Shown piece after piece: positions 41,977 to 51,138 of a DNA stretch of 64,000 nucleotides. The translations under genes were made by a program, and so were the position numbers. Numbering within the stretch: the stretch's first letter is position 1; each line of letters begins with the position of its first letter. The notes beneath the pieces are model-generated. The model had not been told where the DNA came from. It did no database searches and was given only the letters and a program-made list of their open reading frames with translations. The stretch is from Streptomyces sp. 6-11-2 (lineage in GTDB: Bacteria > Actinomycetota > Actinomycetes > Streptomycetales > Streptomycetaceae): the NCBI RefSeq assembly GCF_006540305.1, contig NZ_BJOR01000001.1, forward strand, positions 4,340,001 to 4,404,000, written 5' to 3'.

Positions 41977-44201
41977 CCGACGACCAGCACGCGGAGGGCA
42001 CGCCGGGCAGCGGCGGCCGATGGGACCCGCTGCCGCAGGGCGAGTACGACGACGGCGCCACCGCGTTCGTGAAGCTGCCCGAGGGCGGTATCGACGCCCT
42101 CCTCGCCGCCGACAGCCCGCTCGCGGCGCCCGGCCACGGGTACGTGCCGCCGCCGATAGCGGTCACGCCCGCCCCGCAGGAGGCGACCGACCCGGTGGGG
42201 ACGGGCGGTTGGGCCGTGCCGGGCGTGCCCGCCCAGGGCACCCAGTGGCCCGACCCGAACGCCGTGCCGCAGGACGCGGGCGCGGACGACCGGTTCACGT
42301 ACCGTCCGGAGGCCACCCAGCAGTGGAACTTCGACGAGGCCCAGGCGGGCCCGGCCGCTCAGGCCCCTCCCGCGCCCGGACAGGACGTGACCGGGCAGTG
42401 GTCGATCCCGGTCGCCGGGGGTGACATCCCGGACGAATCAGGCGAGTTCACCACGTCGTCGCTGGTCCAGCAGTGGGGCGGAACCCCTCCGACCACCCTC
42501 CCCGGCGGCGCGGCCGCCCCGTGGGCCACGGAGGAGGTCGGTCAGGCCTGGAGCCGCCCCCGCACCGGAGCCGAGGCGCCCGGACGGCCCGGCGAGCCCC
42601 CGGCGGGCGACCCGCACGGGAGCGCACCGGCCGCGCACACCTACGAGGACGGCCCGACCGGTGCCGCGTTCCCGGCCGAAGGGCCGGCCGCGGGCGGGCA
42701 GGGTGCCGGGCCGGCTGAGGCGGCGTACGGCGCGCGTGGAGACGTGCGGTTGCCGGGACCTCCCGCTGCGGGCGATACGACCGGTGGTGGTTCCCCGGTC
42801 GGTGGGCCGGGCGGTGGCGGAAACGGTGCCGGGGCGGCGGAAGCCGCGTACGGGACGACGGTGGACGGCTCGCGCGCGGACGTGCGGTTGCCGGGACCTC
42901 CCGCTGCGGGCGATACGACCGGTGGTGGTTCCCCGGCCGGAGGGCCCGGCGCGGGCGCGCACGGTGCCGGGGCGGTCCAGGACGCGTACAGGGCCGGGAC
43001 TTCGGCGGGCGGTGCGCGCGAGGGCGAGCCGGCGGCTTCGGGCGCGGGCCGTGCGGACGGCCGTCCGGCGGGGGTCCAGCACGCGGCCGAGGGGTCGGCG
43101 TCGGAGGCCGCCCGGCCATTCCCGCCGACCGTGACCGGACCCGGCGCGGACACCGCCGCCGCTCGGGGACCCGAGGCTCCGCATGGGCAGGGCGTGGCCG
43201 CCGTACCCGGGCGGGGCGCCACCGGTTCCCCGGCGGAGCGGCAAGCCCAACTCCGCGCGGAACAAGGCGCGCAGGCCTCGCGGCCCCGGTCCGCGTCCCC
43301 GGCGGAGTCCGACGCGGACTCCCCGCGGCCGGTCTCCGGCGCGACCGAGGCCGGCGAAGGCCCCCGAGGGGCCGTGGAGGCCGCCGAGGGGCCCGCCGGG
43401 CCGCCCGCACGGCCCGGCTCGCCGCGGGAGGCTCAGCCGTCCTCCCGGGCCGCCGGAGAGCCCGTCACGGGCTCCGGCTCCGCGACCCCGGACGGCGCGG
43501 CCACCGGCCCGGACCCGGACGCCGGACAGCCGGACACCGCCACCCAGGAGGACCCGCTTCCCGCGCCCCCGCAGGACGAGCACCCGCTCGCCTCGTACGT
43601 GCTGCGCGTCAACGGCGCCGACCGGCCCGTCACCGACGCCTGGATCGGCGAGTCGCTGCTGTACGTGCTGCGCGAGCGGCTCGGACTCGCGGGCGCCAAG
43701 GACGGCTGCTCGCAGGGCGAGTGCGGCGCCTGCAACGTACAGGTCGACGGACGCCTGGTCGCCTCCTGCCTGGTGCCCGCGGTCACCGCGGCCGGCAGCG
43801 AGGTGCGCACGATCGAGGGACTGGCCGTGGACGGGCAGCCCTCGGACGTGCAGCGGGCGCTCGCCCGGTGCGGCGCGGTCCAGTGCGGCTTCTGCGTGCC
43901 CGGCATGGCGATGACCGTGCACGACCTGCTGGAGGGCAACCCGGACCCGACCGAGCTGGAGACCCGCCAGGCGCTGTGCGGCAACCTGTGCCGCTGCACG
44001 GGCTACCGGGGCGTCCTCCAGGCCGTCAAGGAGGTCGTCACCGAACGCGAGGCGCACACGGCGGCGGACGAGGCCGAGCAGGAGGCCGAGGAGCCGCGCA
44101 TCCCCCACCAGGCGGGTCCGGGCGCCGGCGGGGTCCACCCCTCCGCGTTCGACACCCCGGCACCGCACGACCCCTACGGCCAGGACGGAGGCCAGGCGTG
44201 A
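41973..44201 (+). CDS. 2Fe-2S subunit with a ~530-residue disordered N-terminal extension
   Basis: 742 aa. Only the last about 210 residues are the usual Fe-S subunit. They have the plant-type ferredoxin cluster (KDGCSQGECGACNVQVDG with a later SC) and the helical domain cluster (QCGFCVPGM and CGNLCRCTGYRG), all eight Cys present. The first about 530 residues are Pro/Gly/Ala/Glu-rich and apparently disordered, starting TDDQHAEGTPGSGG. They contain a 58-bp exact direct repeat at 42741 and 42879 (RLPGPPAAGDTTGGGSP). Family members are usually about 160-200 aa. GTG overlaps the FAD subunit stop. The large subunit start overlaps its own stop. Confidence 0.88.
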   Translation: MTDDQHAEGTPGSGGRWDPLPQGEYDDGATAFVKLPEGGIDALLAADSPLAAPGHGYVPPPIAVTPAPQEATDPVGTGGWAVPGVPAQGTQWPDPNAVPQDAGADDRFTYRPEATQQWNFDEAQAGPAAQAPPAPGQDVTGQWSIPVAGGDIPDESGEFTTSSLVQQWGGTPPTTLPGGAAAPWATEEVGQAWSRPRTGAEAPGRPGEPPAGDPHGSAPAAHTYEDGPTGAAFPAEGPAAGGQGAGPAEAAYGARGDVRLPGPPAAGDTTGGGSPVGGPGGGGNGAGAAEAAYGTTVDGSRADVRLPGPPAAGDTTGGGSPAGGPGAGAHGAGAVQDAYRAGTSAGGAREGEPAASGAGRADGRPAGVQHAAEGSASEAARPFPPTVTGPGADTAAARGPEAPHGQGVAAVPGRGATGSPAERQAQLRAEQGAQASRPRSASPAESDADSPRPVSGATEAGEGPRGAVEAAEGPAGPPARPGSPREAQPSSRAAGEPVTGSGSATPDGAATGPDPDAGQPDTATQEDPLPAPPQDEHPLASYVLRVNGADRPVTDAWIGESLLYVLRERLGLAGAKDGCSQGECGACNVQVDGRLVASCLVPAVTAAGSEVRTIEGLAVDGQPSDVQRALARCGAVQCGFCVPGMAMTVHDLLEGNPDPTELETRQALCGNLCRCTGYRGVLQAVKEVVTEREAHTAADEAEQEAEEPRIPHQAGPGAGGVHPSAFDTPAPHDPYGQDGGQA
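42741..42936 (+). repeat. In-frame 58-bp direct repeat inside the Fe-S subunit gene
   Basis: Identical 58-bp copies at 42741-42798 and 42879-42936 are 138 bp (46 codons) apart and keep the reading frame. They mark recent growth of the disordered extension. Confidence 0.85.
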
Positions 44202-46501
44202 GCAACGAAGCCGCCACCGCCGCCGCGGAGACCGCCCCCGCGCCCGAACCCCTGCCGCACGGTCTCGGCTCCTCACTGCCGGCCGCCGACGCCCGCGCCA
44301 AGACGGAGGGCACCTTCCCGTACGCGGCCGACCTGTGGGCCGAGGGCCTGCTGTGGGCGGCCGTACTCCGCTCGCCGCACCCGCACGCGCGGATCGTGTC
44401 CATCGACACGGCACACGCGCGCGAGATGCCCGGCGTACGGGCCGTCGTCACCCACGAGGACGTCCCGGGCCGCCCCGTGTACGGCCGCGGCACGCCCGAC
44501 CGCCCGGTGTTCGCCTCCGAGGTCGTACGCCACCACGGCGAGCCCATCGCGGCCGTGGCCGCCGACCACCCGGACACCGCGCGGATGGCCGCCGCCGCCG
44601 TCATCGTCGAGTACGAGGTGCTCGACCCGGTGACCGACCCCGAACAGGCTTTCGAAGCCGAGCCGTTGCACCCCGACGGCAACCTGATCCGGCACATCCC
44701 GCTGCGCCACGGCGACCCGGAGGCGGCCGGTGAGGTCGTCGTCGAGGGCCTGTACCGCATCGGCCGCCAGGACCCGGCCCCCATCGGCGCCGAGGCCGGT
44801 CTCGCGGTGCCCCGCCCCGACGGCGGGGTGGAGCTGTACCTGGCCTCCACCGACCCGCACACCGACCGCGACGCGCTCGCCGCCTGCTACGGACTGGAAC
44901 CCGAGCGCGTGAAGATCGTCGTCACCGGCGTGCCGGGCGCCACCGCCGACCGCGAGGACCAGGGCTTCCAGCTCCCGCTCGGCCTGCTCGCGCTGAGGAC
45001 CGGCTGCCCGGTGAAGCTCACGGCGACCCGCGAGGAGTCGTTCCTGGGCCACACCCACCGCCACCCGACGCTCCTGCGCTACCGCCACCACGCCGACGCC
45101 GACGGCACGTTGGTCAAGGTCGAGGCGCAGATCCTGCTGGACGCGGGTGCCTACGCCGACACCTCCTCCGACGCCCTCGCCGCCGCCGTGTCCTTCGCCT
45201 GCGGCCCCTACGTCGTCCCGAACGCCTTCATCGAGGGCTGGGCCGTGCGCACCAACAACCCGCCCTCCGGCCATGTCCGCGGCGAGGGCGCGATGCAGGT
45301 GTGCGCCGCCTACGAGGCCCAGATGGACAAGCTGGCCAAGAAGCTCGGCCTGGACCCGGCCGAGGTGCGCCTGCGCAACGTCATGGCGACCGGCGACGTG
45401 CTGCCGACCGGCCAGACGGTGACGTGCCCGGCCCCGGTCGCCGAACTGCTCCAGGCCGTACGGGACCACCCGCTGCCGCAGCTGCCCAAGGACGTCCCCG
45501 AGGACGAGTGGCTGCTGCCCGGCGGCCTCGAGGGAGCGGGCGAACCGGGCGCGGTGCGCCGGGGCGTGGGCTACGGCCTGGGCATGGTGCACATGCTCGG
45601 CGCGGAGGGCGCCGACGAGGTCTCCACGGCGACCGTGCGGGTCCAGGGCGGCGTGGCGACCGTGCTGTGCGCGGCGGTGGAGTCCGGCCAGGGCTTCACG
45701 ACGCTCGCCCGGCAGATCGTCCAGGACACGCTCGGCATCGACGAGGTGCACGTGGCCCCGGTCGACACCGACCAGCCGTCGGCCGGCGCGGGGTGCCGGG
45801 GCCGCCACACCTGGGTGTCGGGCGGCGCGGTGGAACGCGCGGCGAAGATGGTCCGCACCCAGCTCCTCCAGCCGCTCGCCCACAAGTTCGGCATGTCCAC
45901 CGAGCTGCTCCAGATCACCGACGGCAAGATCACGTCGTACGACGGCGTGCTGTCCACCACGGTCACGGAGGCGCTGGACGGCAAGGAGCTGTGGGCGACC
46001 GCCCAGTGCCGTCCGCACCCCACCGAGCCGCTGAACGAGTCGGGCCAGGGAGACGCCTTCGTGGGCCTGGCCTTCTGCGCCATCCGCGCGGTGGTGGACG
46101 TGGACATCGAACTGGGCTCGGTACGGGTCGTGGAGATCGCCCTCGCCCAGGACGTGGGCCGGGTGCTCAACCCGGCCCAGCTGGCCGCCCGGATCGAGGG
46201 GGGCGTCACCCAGGGCGTGGGCATCGCCCTCACCGAGAACCTGCGCACCCCGCGCGGACTGGTCCGCCACCCCGACCTCACCGGCTACGCCCTGCCCACG
46301 GCCCTGGACGCGCCCGACGTCCGGATCGTGAAACTGGTCGAGGAGCGGGACGTCGTCGCCCCCTTCGGCGCGAAGGCGGTCAGCGCGGTACCGGTGGTGA
46401 CCTCCCCGGCGGCCGTCGCCTCCGCGGTGCGCGCCGCCACGGGCCGTCCCGTCAACCGTCTGCCGATCCGCCCGCAGGCCGCGGTCGTGACCACGCAGTG
46501 A
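44198..46501 (+). CDS. Molybdenum-hydroxylase-like large subunit (divergent)
   Basis: 767 aa from GTG 44198, overlapping the Fe-S gene. The fold of XdhA/CoxL large subunits is clear: an N-terminal a/b hammerhead (DARAKTEGTFPYAADL, RSPHPHARIVSIDTA, HHGEPIAAVAADHPDTARMAA), PSGHVRGEGAMQ and VESGQGFTTLARQI. Two features are unusual. The loop that normally reads GGGFGGK is VPGATADREDQGF. The C-terminal GxKxxGE motif with the catalytic Glu is GAKAVSA, with Ala at 730. The substrate is unknown, and activity as a true hydroxylase is doubtful. Confidence 0.85.
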   Translation: MSNEAATAAAETAPAPEPLPHGLGSSLPAADARAKTEGTFPYAADLWAEGLLWAAVLRSPHPHARIVSIDTAHAREMPGVRAVVTHEDVPGRPVYGRGTPDRPVFASEVVRHHGEPIAAVAADHPDTARMAAAAVIVEYEVLDPVTDPEQAFEAEPLHPDGNLIRHIPLRHGDPEAAGEVVVEGLYRIGRQDPAPIGAEAGLAVPRPDGGVELYLASTDPHTDRDALAACYGLEPERVKIVVTGVPGATADREDQGFQLPLGLLALRTGCPVKLTATREESFLGHTHRHPTLLRYRHHADADGTLVKVEAQILLDAGAYADTSSDALAAAVSFACGPYVVPNAFIEGWAVRTNNPPSGHVRGEGAMQVCAAYEAQMDKLAKKLGLDPAEVRLRNVMATGDVLPTGQTVTCPAPVAELLQAVRDHPLPQLPKDVPEDEWLLPGGLEGAGEPGAVRRGVGYGLGMVHMLGAEGADEVSTATVRVQGGVATVLCAAVESGQGFTTLARQIVQDTLGIDEVHVAPVDTDQPSAGAGCRGRHTWVSGGAVERAAKMVRTQLLQPLAHKFGMSTELLQITDGKITSYDGVLSTTVTEALDGKELWATAQCRPHPTEPLNESGQGDAFVGLAFCAIRAVVDVDIELGSVRVVEIALAQDVGRVLNPAQLAARIEGGVTQGVGIALTENLRTPRGLVRHPDLTGYALPTALDAPDVRIVKLVEERDVVAPFGAKAVSAVPVVTSPAAVASAVRAATGRPVNRLPIRPQAAVVTTQ

Positions 46502-46529
46502 GCGGTGTTCGCCCGCGGTTGCCCGGGCC

Positions 46530-46565
46530 GGAAGGGAACGCCGGGCGCCCGCCCGGCGTCTTCCG
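46530..46565 (+). terminator. Terminator of the hydroxylase-like operon
   Basis: A 9-bp stem (46538-46546 with 46551-46559, GCCC loop) lies about 35 bp after the stop. It is weakly extended by GGAAG/CTTCC and followed by a C/T-rich tract. Confidence 0.55.
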
Positions 46566-46701
46566 TTCTGAGGCGTTGTCAGTGAGGGGGCGTAGTCTTC
46601 GGGCAGTGGGGAAAGGGCCGTCGCCCGAAGCGCGGCGCCCGGACCGCCCAGCCCGGGACGCCGTCCGTTCCGGAACCTGAACCGAACCGCACGGGGGAGC
46701 G

Positions 46702-47298
46702 ATGAGCACGACCGACACCGTTGTCAGGGTGATCACCCTGCCCGAGGCGGGCCGCGATCTGTGCCGTGGGTACGGCGAGTTCGCGTTCCGCCCGGCGGCG
46801 GCTCCCACCCGCCCGGCGGCCCGTGTCCGCGCGGCGGTGCCGGCCGTGAGGCCCGGCACCGCCTCCGGGCTGACCCTCGACCTGCGCGCCCGCCTGCTGC
46901 ACCGTGAGTTCGGCCACGGCCGGATCGCGCGCTACGAGGAAGTCGACTTCCCCGCCACGCTCACCCACGAGCCCACCCGCCGCTTCCTGCGCGACACGGG
47001 CCTGCCCGAGGACGGCGTACTCCTCCAGTCCGACACCGACGTACCCCTGCCGACGCTCGCCGAGTTCTGCGCCGACGAGTGCCCCGACGACCTCTGGCCG
47101 GACGAACTCCCCGCCCGCGCCCACCACTTGATACGCCTCGGCCGCTTCGCGGGCGGCAGCAGCCTGCTGGTCGACGGCACCACCGGCGCGGTCCTCATCT
47201 GGACCGGCCCCGAAGCCGCCCCGGCCCCCCTCACCAAGGACGTCTCCACCCTCGCCTTCACCCTCTGGCTCCTGCGCCGCCGGGCCACCCGCCGCTGA
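46702..47298 (+). CDS. SUKH-4-like (immunity-type) protein
   Basis: 198 aa. The second half matches the SUKH-4 pattern I remember: THEPTRRFLRDTGLPEDGVLL, HHLIRLGRFAGGSSLLVDGTTGAVLIWTG and LTKDVSTLAFTLWLL. SUKH proteins are commonly immunity proteins against polymorphic or contact-dependent toxins. Here no toxin gene is adjacent, so it may be an orphan immunity gene or domesticated. ATG has GGGGAG just upstream. Confidence 0.7.
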   Translation: MSTTDTVVRVITLPEAGRDLCRGYGEFAFRPAAAPTRPAARVRAAVPAVRPGTASGLTLDLRARLLHREFGHGRIARYEEVDFPATLTHEPTRRFLRDTGLPEDGVLLQSDTDVPLPTLAEFCADECPDDLWPDELPARAHHLIRLGRFAGGSSLLVDGTTGAVLIWTGPEAAPAPLTKDVSTLAFTLWLLRRRATRR

Positions 47299-47378
47299 AT
47301 CGTTCGGTCGTACGGCCTACGACCAAGGTCCCGGCCGCGGGCCGACTCCCGACAGGGGCCAAAGTGGACTGCGCACCT

Positions 47379-47392
47379 TACGCTGGCGACCA
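47379..47392 (+). promoter_or_regulatory. -10 box for leaderless MFS gene
   Basis: TACGCT (47379-47384) ends 7 nt before ATG 47392 with no ribosome site between. Confidence 0.5.
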
Positions 47393-48861
47393 TGAGCGCC
47401 CTGGAACCGCGCGACACCGAGGTCGCGGACATCTCTGACAGATCCGGTCCCCACGACGTGGCGACCGACACCGTGCTGAGCCGCAACCACCGGGCGCTGA
47501 GCATCGGGATCGTCTCCGTCGTCCTGCTGATCGCCTTCGAGGCGACCGCCGTCGGCACGGCGATGCCCGTCGCGGCGCGGGAACTGGACGGGGTGTCGCT
47601 GTACGCGTTCGCGTTCTCGGGGTTCTTCACCACCAGCCTGTTCGCGATGGTGCTCTCCGGGCAGTGGTCGGACCGCCGGGGGCCCCTGGCGCCGCTGACC
47701 GCGGGGATCGGCTCGTTCGTGGCCGGGCTGCTGCTGGCGGGGACGGCGAGCACGATGTGGGTGTTCATCGCCGGGCGGGCCGTGCAGGGACTCGGCGGCG
47801 GCCTGGTGATCGTCGCCCTGTACGTCGTCGTCGGCCGGGCCTACCCCGAGCGGCTGCGCCCGTCGATCATGGCGGCGTTCGCGGCGGCCTGGGTGGTCCC
47901 GTCGATCGTCGGCCCGCTCGCCTCGGGCGCGGTGACGGAACACCTGGGCTGGCGCTGGGTGTTCGTCGGCATCCCGGTGCTCGTGGTGTTCCCGCTGGCG
48001 ATCGCCCTGCCGCAGATACGGCGGCGGGCGGGCGGCCCGGTGGGCGAGGACGCCGGGGAGGGCGCTGAGCGGTCCTCCTTCGACCTGCGCCGCATCCGGC
48101 TCGCCCTCGGCATCTCCCTGGGCGCCGGGCTGCTCCAGTACGCGGCGCAGGACCTGCGCTGGCTGTCGCTGCTGCCCGGGGTGGCGGGGGCCGCGCTGCT
48201 GGTCCCGGCCGTGCGGGGGCTGCTGCCGCGCGGCACGTACCGGGCGGCGCGCGGGCTGCCGTCCGTGGTGCTGCTGCGCGGGGTCGCGGCGGGCTCGTTC
48301 GTCGCCGCCGAGTCCTTCGTGCCGCTGATGCTCGTCACCCAGCGTGGGCTGTCCCCGACGCTGGCCGGGTTCTCCCTCGCGGCGGGCGGGGTCACCTGGG
48401 CGCTGGGCTCGTGGGTGCAGTCGCGGCCGCGGATGGCGCAGCACCGGGAGCGGCTGATGACCCTCGGGATGGTGCTGGTGGCCGCGGCCATCGCCGCCGC
48501 GCCCAGTGTGCTGATCGAGGCCGTCCCGGTCTGGACGGTCGCCGTCGCCTGGGCCTTCGGCTGCTTCGGCATGGGCCTGGTCATCGCCTCCACCAGCGTG
48601 CTGCTGCTGCGGCTGTCCGCCCCTGAGGAGGCCGGCACCAACTCCGCGGCCCTGCAGATCTCCGACGCCCTCTCCAACGTCGTCCTGCTCGCCGCGGGCG
48701 GCGCCGCCTTCGCCGCGCTGGGCGGCGGCACGGTGGCCCACACCACCACGACCACCGCCTCCGCCTCCCACCCGGCGGCGTTCGCGGTGGTCTTCCTGCC
48801 GATGGCGGCGGTGGCGCTGACGGGGGCGTGGGTGACGCGGCGACTACGGTCCGTGGCCTGA
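47392..48861 (+). CDS. MFS efflux transporter (EmrB/QacA-like)
   Basis: 489 aa with about 12-14 hydrophobic helices. Motif A-like GQWSDRRGPLAPLTAGIG, motif B-like RAVQGLGGGLVIVALYVVVGRAYPERLRP and antiporter motif C-like AAWVVPSIVGPLASGAVTEHLGWRWVF identify a drug/proton antiporter-type transporter. A charged cytoplasmic loop (VGEDAGEGAERSSF) splits the halves. The transcript appears leaderless. Substrate unknown. Confidence 0.9.
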   Translation: MSALEPRDTEVADISDRSGPHDVATDTVLSRNHRALSIGIVSVVLLIAFEATAVGTAMPVAARELDGVSLYAFAFSGFFTTSLFAMVLSGQWSDRRGPLAPLTAGIGSFVAGLLLAGTASTMWVFIAGRAVQGLGGGLVIVALYVVVGRAYPERLRPSIMAAFAAAWVVPSIVGPLASGAVTEHLGWRWVFVGIPVLVVFPLAIALPQIRRRAGGPVGEDAGEGAERSSFDLRRIRLALGISLGAGLLQYAAQDLRWLSLLPGVAGAALLVPAVRGLLPRGTYRAARGLPSVVLLRGVAAGSFVAAESFVPLMLVTQRGLSPTLAGFSLAAGGVTWALGSWVQSRPRMAQHRERLMTLGMVLVAAAIAAAPSVLIEAVPVWTVAVAWAFGCFGMGLVIASTSVLLLRLSAPEEAGTNSAALQISDALSNVVLLAAGGAAFAALGGGTVAHTTTTTASASHPAAFAVVFLPMAAVALTGAWVTRRLRSVA

Positions 48862-48939
48862 TCGCCAGGCGGCTGAGGTGCCTTCACGAGGGGATGTGAC
48901 CTCAGTCCCATCCCCGGGTGACGCCGTGCCGTCGGCGCG

Positions 48940-48966
48940 TTGACACCGGCGGGCCGCCGGTAGGGT
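48940..48966 (+). promoter_or_regulatory. Promoter of the DEAH-type helicase gene
   Basis: TTGACA (48940-48945) and TAGGGT (48961-48966) lie 15 bp apart. The spacer is a GC palindrome (CCGGCGGGCCGCCGG). The GTG start is 50 bp downstream with GGAG before it. Confidence 0.55.
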
Positions 48967-49016
48967 GGCCCGGTCGTCATACGTAGCCGAGCCCCCAGCA
49001 CAGCGAACCGGAGACC

Positions 49017-50816
49017 GTGACTACTACCGCCGCCAGCTCGTCCCACTCGCATCACCTCTCGCCCGCCTTCCCCGGTCGCGCCCCCTGGGGTACCGCCGGG
49101 AAGCTGCGTGCCTGGCAGCAGGGCGCGATGGAGAAGTACGTCCAGACCCAGCCCCGCGACTTCCTGGCGGTGGCCACCCCCGGCGCCGGAAAGACGACCT
49201 TCGCGCTGACGCTGGCCTCCTGGCTGCTGCACCACCACGTCGTCCAGCAGGTGACCGTGGTCGCGCCGACCGAGCACCTGAAGAAGCAGTGGGCGGAAGC
49301 CGCCGCGCGGATAGGCATCAAGCTCGACCCGGAGTACAGCGCGGGCCCGCTCGGCAAGTCGTACCACGGCATCGCCGTCACGTACGCCGGTGTCGGCGTT
49401 CGCCCCATGCTGCACCGCAACCGCGTCGAGCAGCGCAAGACCCTCGTCATCCTCGACGAGATCCACCACGCCGGCGACTCCAAGTCGTGGGGCGAGGCGT
49501 GCCTTGAGGCGTTCGAGCCCGCGACCCGCCGGCTCGCCCTCACCGGTACGCCGTTCCGCTCCGACACCAACCCCATCCCGTTCGTGACGTACGAGGAGGA
49601 CGGGGCCGGCATCCGGCGTTCGGCCGCCGACTACACCTACGGCTACGGCTCCGCCCTCTCCGACGGCGTCGTCCGGCCCGTCATCTTCCTCTCCTACAGC
49701 GGCAACATGCGCTGGCGCACGAAGGCGGGCGACGAGATCGCTGCCAAGCTGGGCGAGCCGATGACCAAGGACGCCGTCAGCCAGGCCTGGCGCACCGCGC
49801 TCGACCCGCGCGGCGAATGGATGCCGGCCGTGCTGCGCGCCGCCGACCAGCGGCTGACCGAGGTCCGCAAGGCCATTCCGGACGCGGGCGCCCTGGTCAT
49901 CGCCTCCGACCAGGACTCCGCCCGCGCCTACGCCAAACTGATCCGCGAGATCACGGGCAGCAGCGCGACACTCGTCCTCTCCGACGACGCCGGCGCCTCG
50001 AACCGGATCGACGACTTCAGCGGCAGCGAGGACCGCTGGATGGTCGCCGTCCGCATGGTGTCCGAGGGCGTCGACGTGCCCCGGCTCGCGGTCGGGGTGT
50101 ACGCCACCACCATCTCCACCCCGCTCTTCTTCGCCCAGGCCGTCGGCCGTTTCGTACGGTCCCGCAGGCGCGGTGAGACCGCCTCCGTGTTCCTGCCGAC
50201 CGTCCCGGACCTGCTGACCTTCGCCAACGAGATGGAGGTCGAGCGCGACCACGCCCTCGACAAGCCGAAGAAGGACGGCGAGGAGGACCCGTACGCCGAG
50301 TCCGAGAAGGAGATGGACGAGGCGAACCGGGAGCAGGACGAGGACACCGGCGAGGAGGACATGCTGCCCTTCGAGGCGCTGGAGTCCGACGCCGTCTTCG
50401 ACCGGGTCCTCTACGACGGCGCCGAGTTCGGCATGCAGGCCCACCCGGGCAGCGAGGAGGAGCAGGACTACCTCGGCATCCCGGGCCTGCTCGAACCCGA
50501 ACAGGTGCAGATGCTGCTGCAGAAGCGGCAGGCCCGGCAGATCGCGCACAGCCGCAAGCGGCCCGACACCGAGGCCGACCTCCTCGAACTGCCCGCCGAC
50601 CGGCGGCCGGTGGTGACCCACAAGGAGCTGATGGAGCTGCGCCGGCAGCTCAACACGATGGTCGGCGCGTACGTCCACCAGAGCGGCAAGCCGCACGGGG
50701 TCGTCCACACCGAGCTGCGCCGGGTGTGCGGCGGCCCGCCCAGCGCCGAGGCGACGGCGGGTCAGTTGCGTCAGCGCATCGCCAAGGTGCAGGAGTGGGC
50801 GACGCGGATGAAGTGA
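49017..50816 (+). CDS. SF2 DEAD/DEAH-type helicase
   Basis: 599 aa. Walker A TPGAGKT (54-60), motif Ia VVAPTEHLKKQW, DEIHH at 147-151, motif III LTGTPFRSD and helicase C-terminal motifs (VRMVSEGVDVPRLAVGVYAT, QAVGRFVRSR) indicate an XPB/RecQ-like SF2 ATPase. An acidic insert follows (EEDPYAESEKEMDEANREQDEDTGEEDM). The last about 100 residues form an additional domain. Role in DNA repair or RNA metabolism cannot be decided. Start GTG with GGAG 4 nt upstream. Confidence 0.9.
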   Translation: MTTTAASSSHSHHLSPAFPGRAPWGTAGKLRAWQQGAMEKYVQTQPRDFLAVATPGAGKTTFALTLASWLLHHHVVQQVTVVAPTEHLKKQWAEAAARIGIKLDPEYSAGPLGKSYHGIAVTYAGVGVRPMLHRNRVEQRKTLVILDEIHHAGDSKSWGEACLEAFEPATRRLALTGTPFRSDTNPIPFVTYEEDGAGIRRSAADYTYGYGSALSDGVVRPVIFLSYSGNMRWRTKAGDEIAAKLGEPMTKDAVSQAWRTALDPRGEWMPAVLRAADQRLTEVRKAIPDAGALVIASDQDSARAYAKLIREITGSSATLVLSDDAGASNRIDDFSGSEDRWMVAVRMVSEGVDVPRLAVGVYATTISTPLFFAQAVGRFVRSRRRGETASVFLPTVPDLLTFANEMEVERDHALDKPKKDGEEDPYAESEKEMDEANREQDEDTGEEDMLPFEALESDAVFDRVLYDGAEFGMQAHPGSEEEQDYLGIPGLLEPEQVQMLLQKRQARQIAHSRKRPDTEADLLELPADRRPVVTHKELMELRRQLNTMVGAYVHQSGKPHGVVHTELRRVCGGPPSAEATAGQLRQRIAKVQEWATRMK

Positions 50817-51138
50817 CACGGGGGTGCCGCCACGCGTTCCTGATGCGTGGTCCGACGGCACCGCCGGAGTACGTATCGGGATGAACACCGCACTCCGTAC
50901 CGGACGGTGACCGGATTCTGGACGGAGGCTTCCGCTCAGCGAACCGGCTTCGCTAATGTCCCGCTACGCCGACGCACCGTGGCAGCGCCGCCGCGGAGCG
51001 CAGCCGTGAAGCGACTTCAGTCCGGGACGGCCCGGACCGCCGGCCGATCGGTGGCCTCTGCCGCACGTCACCGACGGGACCCGGGGACGTGCCCGACGCG
51101 AAGAGGGCCGCCGACCTCACCACTAAGGAGTGGGCGTC
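50817..51138. other. Intergenic region without a gene
   Basis: The 322 bp contain an imperfect hairpin after the helicase stop (GGTGCCGCCACGC near 50822 with GCGTGG and CGGCACC downstream), probably its terminator. A TAATGT box near 50954 could belong to the IclR promoter. No coding frame has support. Confidence 0.5.

Noticed and set aside
47841..50888. 1015-codon minus-strand frame over MFS and helicase genes
   Set aside because: Shadow of two sense genes with good motifs; no start signal or domain.
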